From contig JAFGUG010000045.1 in NCBI GenBank assembly GCA_016938655.1, positions 124,001 to 188,000 on the forward strand: a stretch of 64,000 nt of DNA, given 5' to 3'. The DNA is from Thiotrichales bacterium (GTDB taxonomy: Bacteria; Pseudomonadota; Gammaproteobacteria; Thiomicrospirales; Thiomicrospiraceae). The notes beneath the pieces were generated by a model. The model was not told where the DNA came from. It ran no database searches and worked only from the letters and a program-made list of their open reading frames with translations. Below, piece by piece: positions 25,967-34,979 of the stretch; the stretch's first letter is position 1; every line of letters starts with the position of its first letter. The position numbers and the translations under genes are program-made.

Positions 25967-28783
25967 TTGGAACGAGAATTAAGATTAAGCAAACTTGTCA
26001 ATAGTCCATTTGGTATCAGTACTTTAATTGGTTTAGTGCTCATAATGGTGGCCATTTTTACGGGTAATCAGTACCTAAAAAAAGGCTTTAAAACGCAAGT
26101 AGAAATGTCGGCCAGTGTCACCACCAAAGGGGTGCACGATCTTATCAATGAAAAGTTTGATCAGTACAAACTTATTTCAAGAGCGATTGCGAATCACCAC
26201 CAAGATCGTATTTTTGAGTTATCGCAAGGAGCAGGCTATCCTTACGATTTGAATCTGATTTCAAATGAGATTAAAGAGCTGTTTAAAGAGGTCAGGCAGT
26301 TTGCTATTTTGGACGATTATGGTCATGTTCGGGTAGGCAGTCCTGGTTACTTTTTTGGCACGCCTTGTTTGGAGCACATTAATCGGATTGTCTTAAATTC
26401 AAATGTAGACATTGATGGTGAGTTGCATCAGTGTGAGCAAGGTTCCCACTATGACGTAGTCATTAACTTACGCAGAGGGCAAGATCATGCGGCCTTTTAT
26501 GTCAGCTTCTATTTAGTCTATCTGCAAGAGTTGTTAGCGCAATTTAGTGGTTCAGAATTGCGTTTGCTAATGGTGCAAGGTGAAGATTTGAGCAAGGTGG
26601 TTATCTCACCAGATGCAATTGCTACCCATCAGCCTTTACAAGTATTAAACAAAAATCGTTTGCAACAAATAATGGCGGATACTCAAATCGTAGAGGGCGG
26701 TTGGCGTGTGATTGCCCTACCAACCCCAGGCCTGTTTGAAGATTACGCAACCAAGATTGACCAAGCTTCATGGGGGTTGTTTTTAGGGGTGCTCCTTTTA
26801 TACTTGGTCTTTGTCTACTATTTAGGCGCCGCCAATAGTGCACGATTTAGAGCGGAGCAAAAAGCCTCATACAGTGCGCTTTTTAATGCGGGGCCAACGA
26901 TTTTAATTGAGAAAAACCTTCAAGATAAAGGCGCAATAGAGTACGTGTCACCCAACGTACAGCAGGTGCTCGGCTTTTCAAGAGAAGAGATCGTTGAGAA
27001 CCATGTTTTTTCAGATTTAATCTACTCGAATGACCGTTCGGTTTTTCACTCAAATCTTAAGATGGCTATATCACGTCAGCAGAAAACCTTAGAGATGGAG
27101 TTTCGCATGCTGTGTTCGAGTTGGCAGCATATCTGGGTTTATGCGCTGATGCACATCGAGTATGACCTAAAAGGCAACGCTAAAAAATTACAAGGCTATG
27201 TTACCTCTATCCACGCTCAAAAACTCGCTGAGCACCAAGCAACCTCATTGATCAATAATGCGCCAGATGCCATTTTGGTCACCAATGCACAAGGGGTTAT
27301 TTTGCAAGCTAATAAGCGGGTAAAAGCCATTTTTGGCTATGAGGGCGTAGACTTAATTGATGTGTCAATCACCGTGTTACTGCCAGATTTTGAACGTATA
27401 TTCGACCCTGCCGGTAGAGCCTTAAAAACTGAGCAAGAAGAGTTAGAAGGTTATAAGTTTAATGGCGAAAGCATCACATTAGGCGTGCGTCTAAATGAGA
27501 TGCAGTTGCAACCTGACTCAAAGGTTTGGGCGATTGTTATGCGTGATATCTCTTTACAGAAGCAGGCGCAGCGTCAGATGCAAGAAGCCAAAGAGCGTGC
27601 CGAGCAGTTAGCGATTTCTAGAACGCGTTTTATGGCCATGGTCAGCCATGAGATTCGAACGCCCATGAATGGGGTGTTGGGTATGGCTGATCTATTGGCG
27701 AATACTGAATTGAATAGCAAGCAAAAAGACTACGTGGGGGTTATTCAGCAGAGTGGCGACTCTTTAATGACCATCTTAAATGACGTACTCGACTTTACGA
27801 AAGTCGAGGCGGGAGGGTTGAAATTACACCCGGAAGAATTTGAGGTGCATCAAGCAATTGAGAACTGTTTTAACTTACTACAACCACAGGCCAATATAGG
27901 CGGCGTCACGCTTAAAAAACATTTTGCTGCTAATTGCCCATGCCGTTTGAATGGTGACGTCATGCGTTTGCGGCAAATTGTGATTAACCTGTTGAGTAAT
28001 GCGATTAAGTTCAGCCCTAATGGGCAAGTCTCTCTAAATGTTGATGCCACTCGCGTTAATGAGCAAACAGTGCGACTGATTTTAACCTTCAAGGATAACG
28101 GCTTAGGTATCTCCAAAGCCGATCAAAAGGAGCTTTTTCAACCCTTTACGCAAGCTGATAACACGCTTTCACGCAGTTTTGGAGGGACAGGCTTAGGGTT
28201 ATCTATTTCAAAACAGTTAGTCGAATTAATGGGTGGGTCGATTGAAGTGCAATCTAAACTGGGAGCGGGCAGTGAGTTTACCGTGGAACTGCCATTTGAT
28301 GTTGTGCAGTCGTTTAAAAAACCACTCTCTGCTGTTTTAATTGAGGATAAGCAACCGACAATTAGCTTAATGAATCACGCACCTCGTGTGCTTCTGGTTG
28401 AAGACGATCCTGTGAATCAAAAAATTGCCGAATCCTTTTTAGAAGGGTTGGGTGTGTTGGTTGATTCGGTGAATAATGGGGTAGAAGCAATTGAGTTTTG
28501 GCGCATGCACCATCAAAGTATCGACCTGATTTTAATGGACTGCCAAATGGCGATTATGGACGGTTATGAAGCTACTCGCATGATTCGTAAAGAGGAGGCA
28601 TTGTTGCAGTCTGATAATCCGGTGGTAATTGTGGCGTTTACGGCGGATGGGTATGCGGAAAATGAAGTCTTAGCGAAACAGTCTGGCATGAACGACATGC
28701 TGATTAAGCCACTGAACTTAAAAACGTTTAATGAAAAGATTGTATTTTGGTTAGAACAAGTTAAGCAAACCACGTCCAATTAA
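25967..28783 (+). CDS. Hybrid sensor histidine kinase (two PAS, receiver)
   Basis: A 938-residue membrane sensor. TM1 is near 13-33 and TM2 near 268-288, enclosing a periplasmic sensor domain of about 230 residues. Two PAS domains follow (about 300-420 and 425-545), then HisKA with His561 in MVSHEIRTPMNGVLG, HATPase with DNGLGISKADQKELFQPF and GGTGLGLSIS, and a receiver with Asp858 in LILMDCQMAIMDGYEA. No DNA-binding domain or Hpt domain is present, so an external phosphotransfer partner is needed. The only possible start before TM1 is the TTG at 25967, and no good ribosome site is visible, so the exact start is uncertain. Its stimulus is unknown. Confidence 0.92.
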   Translation: MERELRLSKLVNSPFGISTLIGLVLIMVAIFTGNQYLKKGFKTQVEMSASVTTKGVHDLINEKFDQYKLISRAIANHHQDRIFELSQGAGYPYDLNLISNEIKELFKEVRQFAILDDYGHVRVGSPGYFFGTPCLEHINRIVLNSNVDIDGELHQCEQGSHYDVVINLRRGQDHAAFYVSFYLVYLQELLAQFSGSELRLLMVQGEDLSKVVISPDAIATHQPLQVLNKNRLQQIMADTQIVEGGWRVIALPTPGLFEDYATKIDQASWGLFLGVLLLYLVFVYYLGAANSARFRAEQKASYSALFNAGPTILIEKNLQDKGAIEYVSPNVQQVLGFSREEIVENHVFSDLIYSNDRSVFHSNLKMAISRQQKTLEMEFRMLCSSWQHIWVYALMHIEYDLKGNAKKLQGYVTSIHAQKLAEHQATSLINNAPDAILVTNAQGVILQANKRVKAIFGYEGVDLIDVSITVLLPDFERIFDPAGRALKTEQEELEGYKFNGESITLGVRLNEMQLQPDSKVWAIVMRDISLQKQAQRQMQEAKERAEQLAISRTRFMAMVSHEIRTPMNGVLGMADLLANTELNSKQKDYVGVIQQSGDSLMTILNDVLDFTKVEAGGLKLHPEEFEVHQAIENCFNLLQPQANIGGVTLKKHFAANCPCRLNGDVMRLRQIVINLLSNAIKFSPNGQVSLNVDATRVNEQTVRLILTFKDNGLGISKADQKELFQPFTQADNTLSRSFGGTGLGLSISKQLVELMGGSIEVQSKLGAGSEFTVELPFDVVQSFKKPLSAVLIEDKQPTISLMNHAPRVLLVEDDPVNQKIAESFLEGLGVLVDSVNNGVEAIEFWRMHHQSIDLILMDCQMAIMDGYEATRMIRKEEALLQSDNPVVIVAFTADGYAENEVLAKQSGMNDMLIKPLNLKTFNEKIVFWLEQVKQTTSN

Positions 28784-28851
28784 TGATGGTTAATTGTCGT
28801 TAAAGTACGTCAAAGCGTTATGTGGAATTAAATTGAGGGTATTTCAAACCC

Positions 28852-28863
28852 AGCAGGCCTGCT
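28852..28863. repeat. AGCAGGCCTGCT palindrome copy
   Basis: Perfect 12-mer between the convergent kinase gene and hisI, with outer CAGCAGGCCTGCTG. No other terminator hairpin is seen in this 100 bp gap. Confidence 0.9.
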
Positions 28864-28883
28864 GAATTTGAAAGGTTAATCGC

Positions 28884-29339
28884 TTATTTTTTATAGAGTT
28901 CGCTTGGATCAATAATCGGATTGCTAGTGATTTCTGCAATATTATCGTGTACTGCGGTATAAAAACAGCTGCGACGCCCTGAGTGACAGGCAGGACCGGT
29001 TTGATCAACCATGAGTAGAATCGTGTCGCCATCACAATCAAACGCCAGTGACTTCAGCACTTGTATTTGCCCAGACTCTTCGCCTTTACGCCAATAGTTT
29101 TGACGAGAACGCGACCAATAACAGACACGCCCCGTTTCAAGGGTTTCTGCTAGCGATTTGCTATTCATCCATGCCATCATCAACACCTCTTTGGTGTCGT
29201 ACTGTTGGGCAATGGCGGGTATTAAGCCATCCGCATCAAATTTGACCTGATCTTTAAGTGAAGCCCAATCAAACGTATCGCCTTGTTTGGCTTTTTCGAG
29301 CGCCTTGAAGGTCGGTTGAGCATTTGAAGACTGACACAT
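28884..29339 (-). CDS. hisI: Phosphoribosyl-AMP cyclohydrolase
   Basis: Third step of histidine synthesis, hydrolysing PR-AMP. It is the single-domain form (151 residues), with no fused HisE. Metal-binding motifs are clear: FDCDGDTILL for the Asp ligands and GPACHSGRRSCFY for the cysteines and His. The N-terminal 20 residues are longer than in many HisI proteins, but the ATG at 29339 lies 5 bp after the stop of the upstream exonuclease gene, which fits coupled expression. The rest of the his operon is not nearby. Confidence 0.94.
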   Translation of the reverse strand: MCQSSNAQPTFKALEKAKQGDTFDWASLKDQVKFDADGLIPAIAQQYDTKEVLMMAWMNSKSLAETLETGRVCYWSRSRQNYWRKGEESGQIQVLKSLAFDCDGDTILLMVDQTGPACHSGRRSCFYTAVHDNIAEITSNPIIDPSELYKK

Positions 29340-29344
29340 AACCC

Positions 29345-30421
29345 TTACCCCTTTTTCGCGTTGGCAAACGCCGCGGCAAATGGGTTGTTGGTAATCTCAT
29401 CTTTAACCGCTTTTGGTTTTTTAATAGCAACCTGAGATTTACGCCCTTTAACCAGCATCGCTTTAAATAGGTCAGCGGTGGCGACTGCATCGGCCAAAGC
29501 ATCGTGCGCATCACCCGGAAACGGTTTACCTAAGATACGTTCGTAAGAAACAGTGAGTTTAGGCGTTTTATAAAACCAATACATACGCTCACTGTGCCAA
29601 CGTAACGCACCAATTAAATCTTTGCTCAGTTCTGCGGCGTCTAGCCATTTAGCGTAATCCAATTCAAACGGTAAAATTTTCTTTTCAGCACTTTTTTCTA
29701 AGTAAGCAAAGTCACTTTCGGTACTGTAAGCCAACACAATGTCGGCGTCTTTTAGTACTTGATGAATCGGCTCCCAGGCTTCCACCAAACTGGGGGAGCC
29801 GGCTACCATTTCAGTGGTGATATTGTGCTTTTCGTTCTCTGGAATTTCGTAGCCTGGATTAATAAGCTGGTTAAACAGTTCGTTGCCATCTAAATCACAA
29901 GCCGAAATTTGAATAATATCCGCTTCTGGATTACTGGAAATATCGGTCGCTTCAATATCGATGCAGACAATCTTTTTGCCTTTAAGTTCAATATCATGCT
30001 CTTTCAGCTTAAATAAGGCATCATTGCGACGCTCTTGAATAAGCGGAATCACCTCTGAGTCCGTGAACTCTTTAATCAGCTTTTCGAGTTTATTGGTTAA
30101 GCGATTAATCGATTTGCTTAATGCACTGCGAACGGCTTCATCTTCACTGCAACGTTCGATAAAAGCATGAATGTCCATAACCTCTTCGTCGATGACCAGC
30201 CCTTTTAAGGTTTGTGCCACAATTTTTTTAACGCTAAAGTCAAAGTCTTCTAGGGGCGGGATCAGAATGCTGGCTTTTAGTAATGCTTTCTCTCCTTTTG
30301 CTGGAGAAGCCATGATTTCAACGCCTTTAATGTTTAAGCCATCTGAGGCGGCAACCGCGACAAGATACTCTTTTAAAGGCTGATTACGTTTATCAATTAG
30401 GATTAGCTGTGCATTACTCAT
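29345..30421 (-). CDS. DEDD-family 3'-5' exonuclease with extra N-terminal domain
   Basis: A 358-residue nuclease. The C-terminal half (about 150-325) is a DnaQ-like exonuclease: ExoI motif CIDIEAT (Asp155, Glu157), a later Asp in AYSTESDFAYLEK, and ExoIII DAHDALADAVAT with the DEDDh His. The N-terminal 145 residues (mixed alpha/beta start, then a charged helical stretch LTNKLEKLIKEFTDSE) match nothing I recognise. The substrate could be DNA or small RNA. It is the first gene of a tight two-gene operon with hisI. Confidence 0.82.
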   Translation of the reverse strand: MSNAQLILIDKRNQPLKEYLVAVAASDGLNIKGVEIMASPAKGEKALLKASILIPPLEDFDFSVKKIVAQTLKGLVIDEEVMDIHAFIERCSEDEAVRSALSKSINRLTNKLEKLIKEFTDSEVIPLIQERRNDALFKLKEHDIELKGKKIVCIDIEATDISSNPEADIIQISACDLDGNELFNQLINPGYEIPENEKHNITTEMVAGSPSLVEAWEPIHQVLKDADIVLAYSTESDFAYLEKSAEKKILPFELDYAKWLDAAELSKDLIGALRWHSERMYWFYKTPKLTVSYERILGKPFPGDAHDALADAVATADLFKAMLVKGRKSQVAIKKPKAVKDEITNNPFAAAFANAKKG

Positions 30422-30528
30422 ATAGATTGTTTTTTTATTTATGTAAGGAATGCGCTATTTTAACAGCAACCCGTTGTAACCGCTTGAGATTGCAACGGGA
30501 ATTTTGTGTTTGAGATATTGCGAGAGGA

Positions 30529-31068
30529 TTAGACTAATTTGGCCATTTTAGAAATGCTTTTTGCATAGGCACGAACCAGCTCTGCATAGCGCGTTTCGGC
30601 CACGGCTAAATCCTCATCGTTGTCGATAAAAAACGGCTCGGCAATCAGACATGGGGCAGAGGTTTTTTTAAGTAGATACCCGCCTCTATCTTCAGACCCT
30701 TTGGCTTTTACGCCGCGATTAGGCAAGCCTAAGGCTTTAACGAGTGACTTATTTAGGGTTTTAGCGAGTTTTTTGCCTTTTTTAGACTTGTGATAAAACA
30801 GTACTTCGGTACCCGAGGCTTTTCTATTGAACGCATTGCAGTGCAGGCTCACAATAAAGTCCGGGGCTAACTCGTTGATATCGGTTGGTAAACTGTCATA
30901 GGTTCGGCGATACACTTTTTGAACATGCACATCTTCTTGATCTTTTAAGGCATATTCAATGTCCATTGCCAGTTGTTCGTTGTAATCAAATTCCGACAAG
31001 TTTTGAGATTTGTTAACGGCACCGGGCGAGGTTTTTTTGTGTCCGATGACAAGAGCGCAAGTTTTCAT
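30529..31068 (-). CDS. N-acetylmuramoyl-L-alanine amidase, Amidase_3 fold, no signal peptide
   Basis: A 179-residue protein made only of a zinc amidase domain. Predicted zinc ligands are His10 (VIGHKK), Glu26 (LSEFDYNE) and His76 (SLHCNAF); the catalytic Glu144 lies in IAEPFFIDND. There is no signal peptide, binding domain or membrane segment. Cell-division amidases (AmiA/B/C) are exported, so this one resembles phage lysins or secreted effectors more. It lies divergent, 168 bp from the unknown three-gene cassette, and may share control with it. The link is inference. Confidence 0.85.
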   Translation of the reverse strand: MKTCALVIGHKKTSPGAVNKSQNLSEFDYNEQLAMDIEYALKDQEDVHVQKVYRRTYDSLPTDINELAPDFIVSLHCNAFNRKASGTEVLFYHKSKKGKKLAKTLNKSLVKALGLPNRGVKAKGSEDRGGYLLKKTSAPCLIAEPFFIDNDEDLAVAETRYAELVRAYAKSISKMAKLV

Positions 31069-31236
31069 GGCGTGTTCCTCAAGGTTGTTAATAAAATCTA
31101 TGTCTATCTAGATAATAATTTAATACCACAATATTGGCAATAGTACTACACTATAGAAGTAGGCAGATGGGTCTAACGTGACATTTTTGAAGTGACTTGT
31201 CTGTAACTTTTAGTTTAAAAAGACAGAGGAATTATC

Positions 31237-32028
31237 ATGAGTGGAACAAGTGATGCAGTCACCCAAGCTGCCAGACTCGATCAAATTGGGTTTCCAGAGT
31301 TTACAACCAAGCTCATTACCGATGTATTTGATGCCTTGGTATCTAGTAATTTACGTCAAACAGAGGCTTATATTCAGCTCTTGCAAGAAACAGGCAAGTC
31401 ATTGAGTGTGTTTATTAACGATACCAAAGATGATATCAGTGGTGATATGATTTTGGATTTCTTAGCCACCACCTTGCCAGCCCCAGCCGAGGATGAAGCC
31501 AATGTGACGGTTGTCCAAGACAATAACGGTAAAGTCGCATTGGATGCTGACCAAGCCGCTACCTTAAATGCCGCCTTAACCTTGCCGGATGCTGCTGGCG
31601 TACCCAATAATAATGCGGTCGCGGTTGAAGGTGCGAATAATAGTTATGAGGCTATTTTGGATGCAGCGGCAACTCGTATAGCATCTAATAAATATGACCT
31701 GTTAAAAGAGATGGTTAAACAAGGGATTTTACGTTTAGTGATTGAAAACGGCGAAATTGAAACACGGTTAACCTTTTCAACTTACGGTTCTTCATTTAGT
31801 AAAGAGACGCAAACTAAATACAATCGCAAAAACTTTACCGCCAAAGCGCGTGCCAAAACAGGTCTGTTTACCTCCTTGTGGGTTAATGCTGCAGCATCAA
31901 CCAAATATACCAGTGTGGCGATTTCGACTGCTAATAAAGTTGATCAAGATCGTTCAGGTTCACGTGTGAATATTTTTGGTGGGGTAAAAGTCAATTTCAA
32001 AACGGATTACCTACCTTTAAATCAATAA
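31237..32028 (+). CDS. Unknown protein A of a three-gene cassette
   Basis: Not recognised. 263 residues with a strong ribosome site (AGAGGA, 31225-31230 region). No signal peptide or membrane segment. The N-terminal helix IGFPEFTTKLITDVFDALVS and the C-terminal strand VNIFGGVKVNFKT are shared with the next gene, so A and B are full-length paralogues. A helical core (YEAILDAAATRIASNKYDLL) precedes the shared block LRLVIENGEIETRLTFST. A spacer of about 60 residues near 75-135 is Ala/Asn/Val-rich. The architecture (helical head, strand-forming tail) suggests a self-assembling or phage-structure-like protein, which is a guess. First gene of a tight run (12 bp to B). Confidence 0.75.
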   Translation: MSGTSDAVTQAARLDQIGFPEFTTKLITDVFDALVSSNLRQTEAYIQLLQETGKSLSVFINDTKDDISGDMILDFLATTLPAPAEDEANVTVVQDNNGKVALDADQAATLNAALTLPDAAGVPNNNAVAVEGANNSYEAILDAAATRIASNKYDLLKEMVKQGILRLVIENGEIETRLTFSTYGSSFSKETQTKYNRKNFTAKARAKTGLFTSLWVNAAASTKYTSVAISTANKVDQDRSGSRVNIFGGVKVNFKTDYLPLNQ

Positions 32029-32040
32029 GGAGTAGATGTC

Positions 32041-32841
32041 ATGTCAAACTCAGCTCTTAATGAGCTGGGTTTTGCCGAATTTGTGGCAAAACTCATCTCG
32101 GACACCTTTAGTGCCATTCTCTCCTCACAAGTTGAACAAAAAGATAAGCTTGCAGAGCTCGATCGTTTAATGACGTTATCAAATACCGATTTTTTAGCGG
32201 TTTGTTTAGAAGATGGACAAATGATGGTGCAAGTTGAAGATCAGCTTCGTCAATTGTTTCCCTCTGAAAAAGAACCCGGGCATGGCATTGTTGTGGGTGC
32301 AGCGTACCAGCCAGAAACCAATTCAAAACCGGAATCTCCCGCTATTTATCAGGCAATCGGTTTGCAGTTAAGTAAAGAAACCCCAGATTTTAAGGGGGGG
32401 AAATTGACTCAATTAGGGGTCGATAAAATATATCAAGCTTTGGTTGAACCGCTGGCTGAGCAACAACGAAATGCTTTGGCCTCCATTTTGAATGACGGCA
32501 TTCCAAAACTGATGGTCGACAGCGGTAAAATTAATGCAAAATTAACCTTTCAAACTTCAATTAGCGAAGATGAAGAGGAACCCGCTTCCGGCGCGACGAC
32601 AAGTACTGTTGCTGATTCTCCTTCTACGGTTACCGCTGCCCACTCGATTAACACGGTTAATAATCGCTTAGCCACTCTGTCAATGGTTTCTAATTCACGG
32701 TTTATCGGTGCAATTGATACCAAAAAGCTGTTACACACTCGTTTAAGTGTGGTGCCTGCCAGTAACAAAGCGCCCCAAGATGCTCAGACTACCGCGAATA
32801 TTTACAGTGAAATCGAAATTCACTTTAAAACGATTTTATAG
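32041..32841 (+). CDS. Unknown protein B, paralogue of protein A
   Basis: Not recognised. 266 residues, RBS AAGGAG. LNELGFAEFVAKLISDTFSA matches protein A at about half the first 28 positions. The core IPKLMVDSGKINAKLTFQT and the end IYSEIEIHFKT are also aligned with A, so this is an old tandem duplication. A Ser/Thr/Ala-rich acidic linker (about 180-215) sits where A has a basic one (KYNRKNFTAKARAKTG), a charge difference that may mean the two pair with each other. No signal peptide. It is 2 bp from protein C. Confidence 0.75.
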   Translation: MSNSALNELGFAEFVAKLISDTFSAILSSQVEQKDKLAELDRLMTLSNTDFLAVCLEDGQMMVQVEDQLRQLFPSEKEPGHGIVVGAAYQPETNSKPESPAIYQAIGLQLSKETPDFKGGKLTQLGVDKIYQALVEPLAEQQRNALASILNDGIPKLMVDSGKINAKLTFQTSISEDEEEPASGATTSTVADSPSTVTAAHSINTVNNRLATLSMVSNSRFIGAIDTKKLLHTRLSVVPASNKAPQDAQTTANIYSEIEIHFKTIL

Positions 32842-32843
32842 TC

Positions 32844-33536
32844 ATGTCTCAGTCATTTGATTTACAGAGTTTGCTATGGTTAATTCATTCAGAGATTTCT
32901 TCTGCCGTTTACGCGGTTAAGTCTGAATCTGCGCCTATCGAAATGCAGCAAGTGCGGGTAAGAATGGGGCAAACTCAAAATACAGAGGCCGATGATTCCA
33001 ATGTGGTGAGCTTACCAACAGAACGATATCCTGCGGCAGAACAAGGCTGGGTCGTGGATGTCGTTTATGATGCAACTCAAAATCAGTCAAAAATAAAGAC
33101 ACTCTTTGAGTCTTCAAAAGACTCCGTTCCTAGTCAGTGGCAAGGCGTATCAGATCAAACTTTAGTTGTCCATTTAGAAGGTGTCGGTTTAAAGCGGGCT
33201 CAATATCTTAAATCTGTTGGGGTGGAAACCTTAGCGGAGTTGTTAACCTTCGATTTTGCAGATGTTACACGCACTCAAAAAAGCTTATTTCGGCGCCTAA
33301 CGACTTTGGCAAGGTTAAGTTTGCAACTACCGCCTGTTGCAGTTCCCAACTCATTGTTAGATGAAACGGTTATGAATTTAATTGAAGAACGTGATCGATT
33401 AGAGATAACGGATCTTTCCATTCAAGGGCAGGAGTTGTTAACACAGTGGCTTTTGAATTTGGAAATCTGTTTTGATGATGCTTGGTTACAAAAAACGACT
33501 CTGTACGAATTGGTTTATGGCAAAAAGCACCGTTAA
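32844..33536 (+). CDS. Unknown protein C with helix-hairpin-helix-like segment
   Basis: Not recognised. 230 residues. The N-terminal 40 residues (LQSLLWLIHSEISSAVYAVK, then IEMQQVRVRMGQ) have the helix-then-strand pattern seen at the ends of A and B. A central segment (about 110-150) reads LEGVGLKRAQYLKSVGVETL followed by AELLTFDF. It resembles the GVGxxxAxxLxxxGxxTxxxLL motif of helix-hairpin-helix domains that contact DNA or act as protein clamps. No signal peptide. It starts 2 bp after B stops, so translation is coupled, and the run ends at a perfect 32 bp palindrome. Confidence 0.72.
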   Translation: MSQSFDLQSLLWLIHSEISSAVYAVKSESAPIEMQQVRVRMGQTQNTEADDSNVVSLPTERYPAAEQGWVVDVVYDATQNQSKIKTLFESSKDSVPSQWQGVSDQTLVVHLEGVGLKRAQYLKSVGVETLAELLTFDFADVTRTQKSLFRRLTTLARLSLQLPPVAVPNSLLDETVMNLIEERDRLEITDLSIQGQELLTQWLLNLEICFDDAWLQKTTLYELVYGKKHR

Positions 33537-33561
33537 GCCATCATAATACGGTGAAACTTGC

Positions 33562-33593
33562 TTAAAAAGTCAGCAGGCCTGCTGACTTTTTAA
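33562..33593. repeat. Extended 32 bp perfect copy of the palindrome
   Basis: Core AGCAGGCCTGCT at 33572-33583, with perfect symmetry for 16 bp on each side (TTAAAAAGTC outward). Read in either direction it is a GC stem preceded by A-runs and followed by T-runs. It lies between convergent genes, where it could terminate both. Confidence 0.95.
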
Positions 33594-33605
33594 TAGCGTA
33601 TTTTT

Positions 33606-34742
33606 TTACTTAGGTTCCACGAGTTGAATGATTGAACGTAAGGTATTGGCTAAAAGTATTGGGGTGTCTTTGAACGCGTCTATTTCGTGCATAGGGGCGT
33701 TCATGATACTAAACAACGCTTTAAACTCTGGCAAATCTTGTGGCGCGCATTGTAGGCTTCCGCACACGCCAATCGTATGAACTTGGTGTGCTAACGCTAA
33801 TTGGGCAATGCGCATCGGCAATTTGCCAAAACGGGTTTGGGTGTCGATTTTACCTTCGCCGGTAATGACTAAATCAATGGGGTTTTTGTCAAAGATTTTT
33901 TCTAATTTGAGTGTTTGGTTTAACACATCAAACCCGGGCGTGACCGATGCGTTTAAAATGCCAATGAAGCCGCCTGCCATGCCTCCTGCGGCACCCGCAC
34001 CTTCTATTTCACGAATGTTATGCCCAGTTTTGCTTTCAATCACCCGCGCCCAGTTTTCCAGTCCAGTTTCAAGCTGATTATAGTTATTTGGATTAACCCC
34101 TTTTTGGGGCCCAAAAATAGCGGTTGCACCGTGTTCGCCAAGCAAAGGGTTGGTGACATCGCACGCTAATTGCCACTCGATGTCCATTAGGTGCTCAGGG
34201 ATTTTACCAATACTGGCTAGTTTAGTTAGCGCTTGCCCGCCCAAACCAATTTCTTGACCTTCACTGTTCAACAGTTCAACACCTAAAGCTTGAAGTGCCC
34301 CTGTACCGCCCTCATTGGTAGCGGAACCGCCTAACCCTAAGACAATCTTTTTTGCCCCTAAATCTAGGGCGGCTTGGATGATTTGCCCGGTTCCGTATGT
34401 GTGGGTTTGCAGTGGGTTACGTTCACTGGGTCGAATTTTAGGCAGGCCTGAGGCTTGTGCCATTTCGATAATGGCTGTTTGACTGTCGGGTTGCCATGCA
34501 AACATGGCTTTGGTTTTTTTACCTAGCGCATCCGACACCCAAAGGCTCTGCTTTTCGGCCACACCCGCGTAAACAAAACTGTCAACAAAGCCCTCACCAC
34601 CGTCTGACATGGGGTAACTCAAAACCTTGGCTTGGGGGTGAATGGTTTCAATAACCTGTTTGGCAATGTCGCAAAACTCAATCGCACTGAGCGAGCCTTT
34701 AAAACTGTCCGGGGCGAGTAAGACGGTAAATGGTTGTGGCAT
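33606..34742 (-). CDS. Glycerate kinase (type I family)
   Basis: ATP-dependent kinase of D-glycerate, 378 residues, the usual length. The N-terminus VLLAPDSFKGSLSA is the family signature, and YPMSDGGEGFVDS, GLGGSATNEGGTGALQALG and LVITGEGKIDTQT are all present. In an autotroph it could return glycerate from phosphoglycolate salvage to the Calvin cycle; no glyoxylate genes are adjacent, so this is inference. Isolated gene, convergent with cassette ABC. One CAGGCCTG word lies inside it (34443-34450). Confidence 0.93.
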   Translation of the reverse strand: MPQPFTVLLAPDSFKGSLSAIEFCDIAKQVIETIHPQAKVLSYPMSDGGEGFVDSFVYAGVAEKQSLWVSDALGKKTKAMFAWQPDSQTAIIEMAQASGLPKIRPSERNPLQTHTYGTGQIIQAALDLGAKKIVLGLGGSATNEGGTGALQALGVELLNSEGQEIGLGGQALTKLASIGKIPEHLMDIEWQLACDVTNPLLGEHGATAIFGPQKGVNPNNYNQLETGLENWARVIESKTGHNIREIEGAGAAGGMAGGFIGILNASVTPGFDVLNQTLKLEKIFDKNPIDLVITGEGKIDTQTRFGKLPMRIAQLALAHQVHTIGVCGSLQCAPQDLPEFKALFSIMNAPMHEIDAFKDTPILLANTLRSIIQLVEPK

Positions 34743-34979
34743 AGAAAAACCTTTAATTTATGACATTAAAATGGTCGCGACTTTGCGAGGTATGGGGGGA
34801 TGATAGCCAGAATCGGAGACGTGAGCATGATACGTTTGAGTAGGCAAATTAAAATTAAAGGCATCAAGTATCTAAGTTTTTTAAATACTTTAAGGCTTGT
34901 TAACGAGTAGGTTACCAAAATTTTTCAGAAAGGGGTAGTGCAAGCAAACGTGGCAAATTAGGCAGCGATCATCACAACG

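Noticed and set aside
34743-34979. Possible riboswitch upstream of glycerate kinase
   Set aside because: I could not find a paired core matching a known class, including c-di-GMP and glycine types; only AT-rich sequence.
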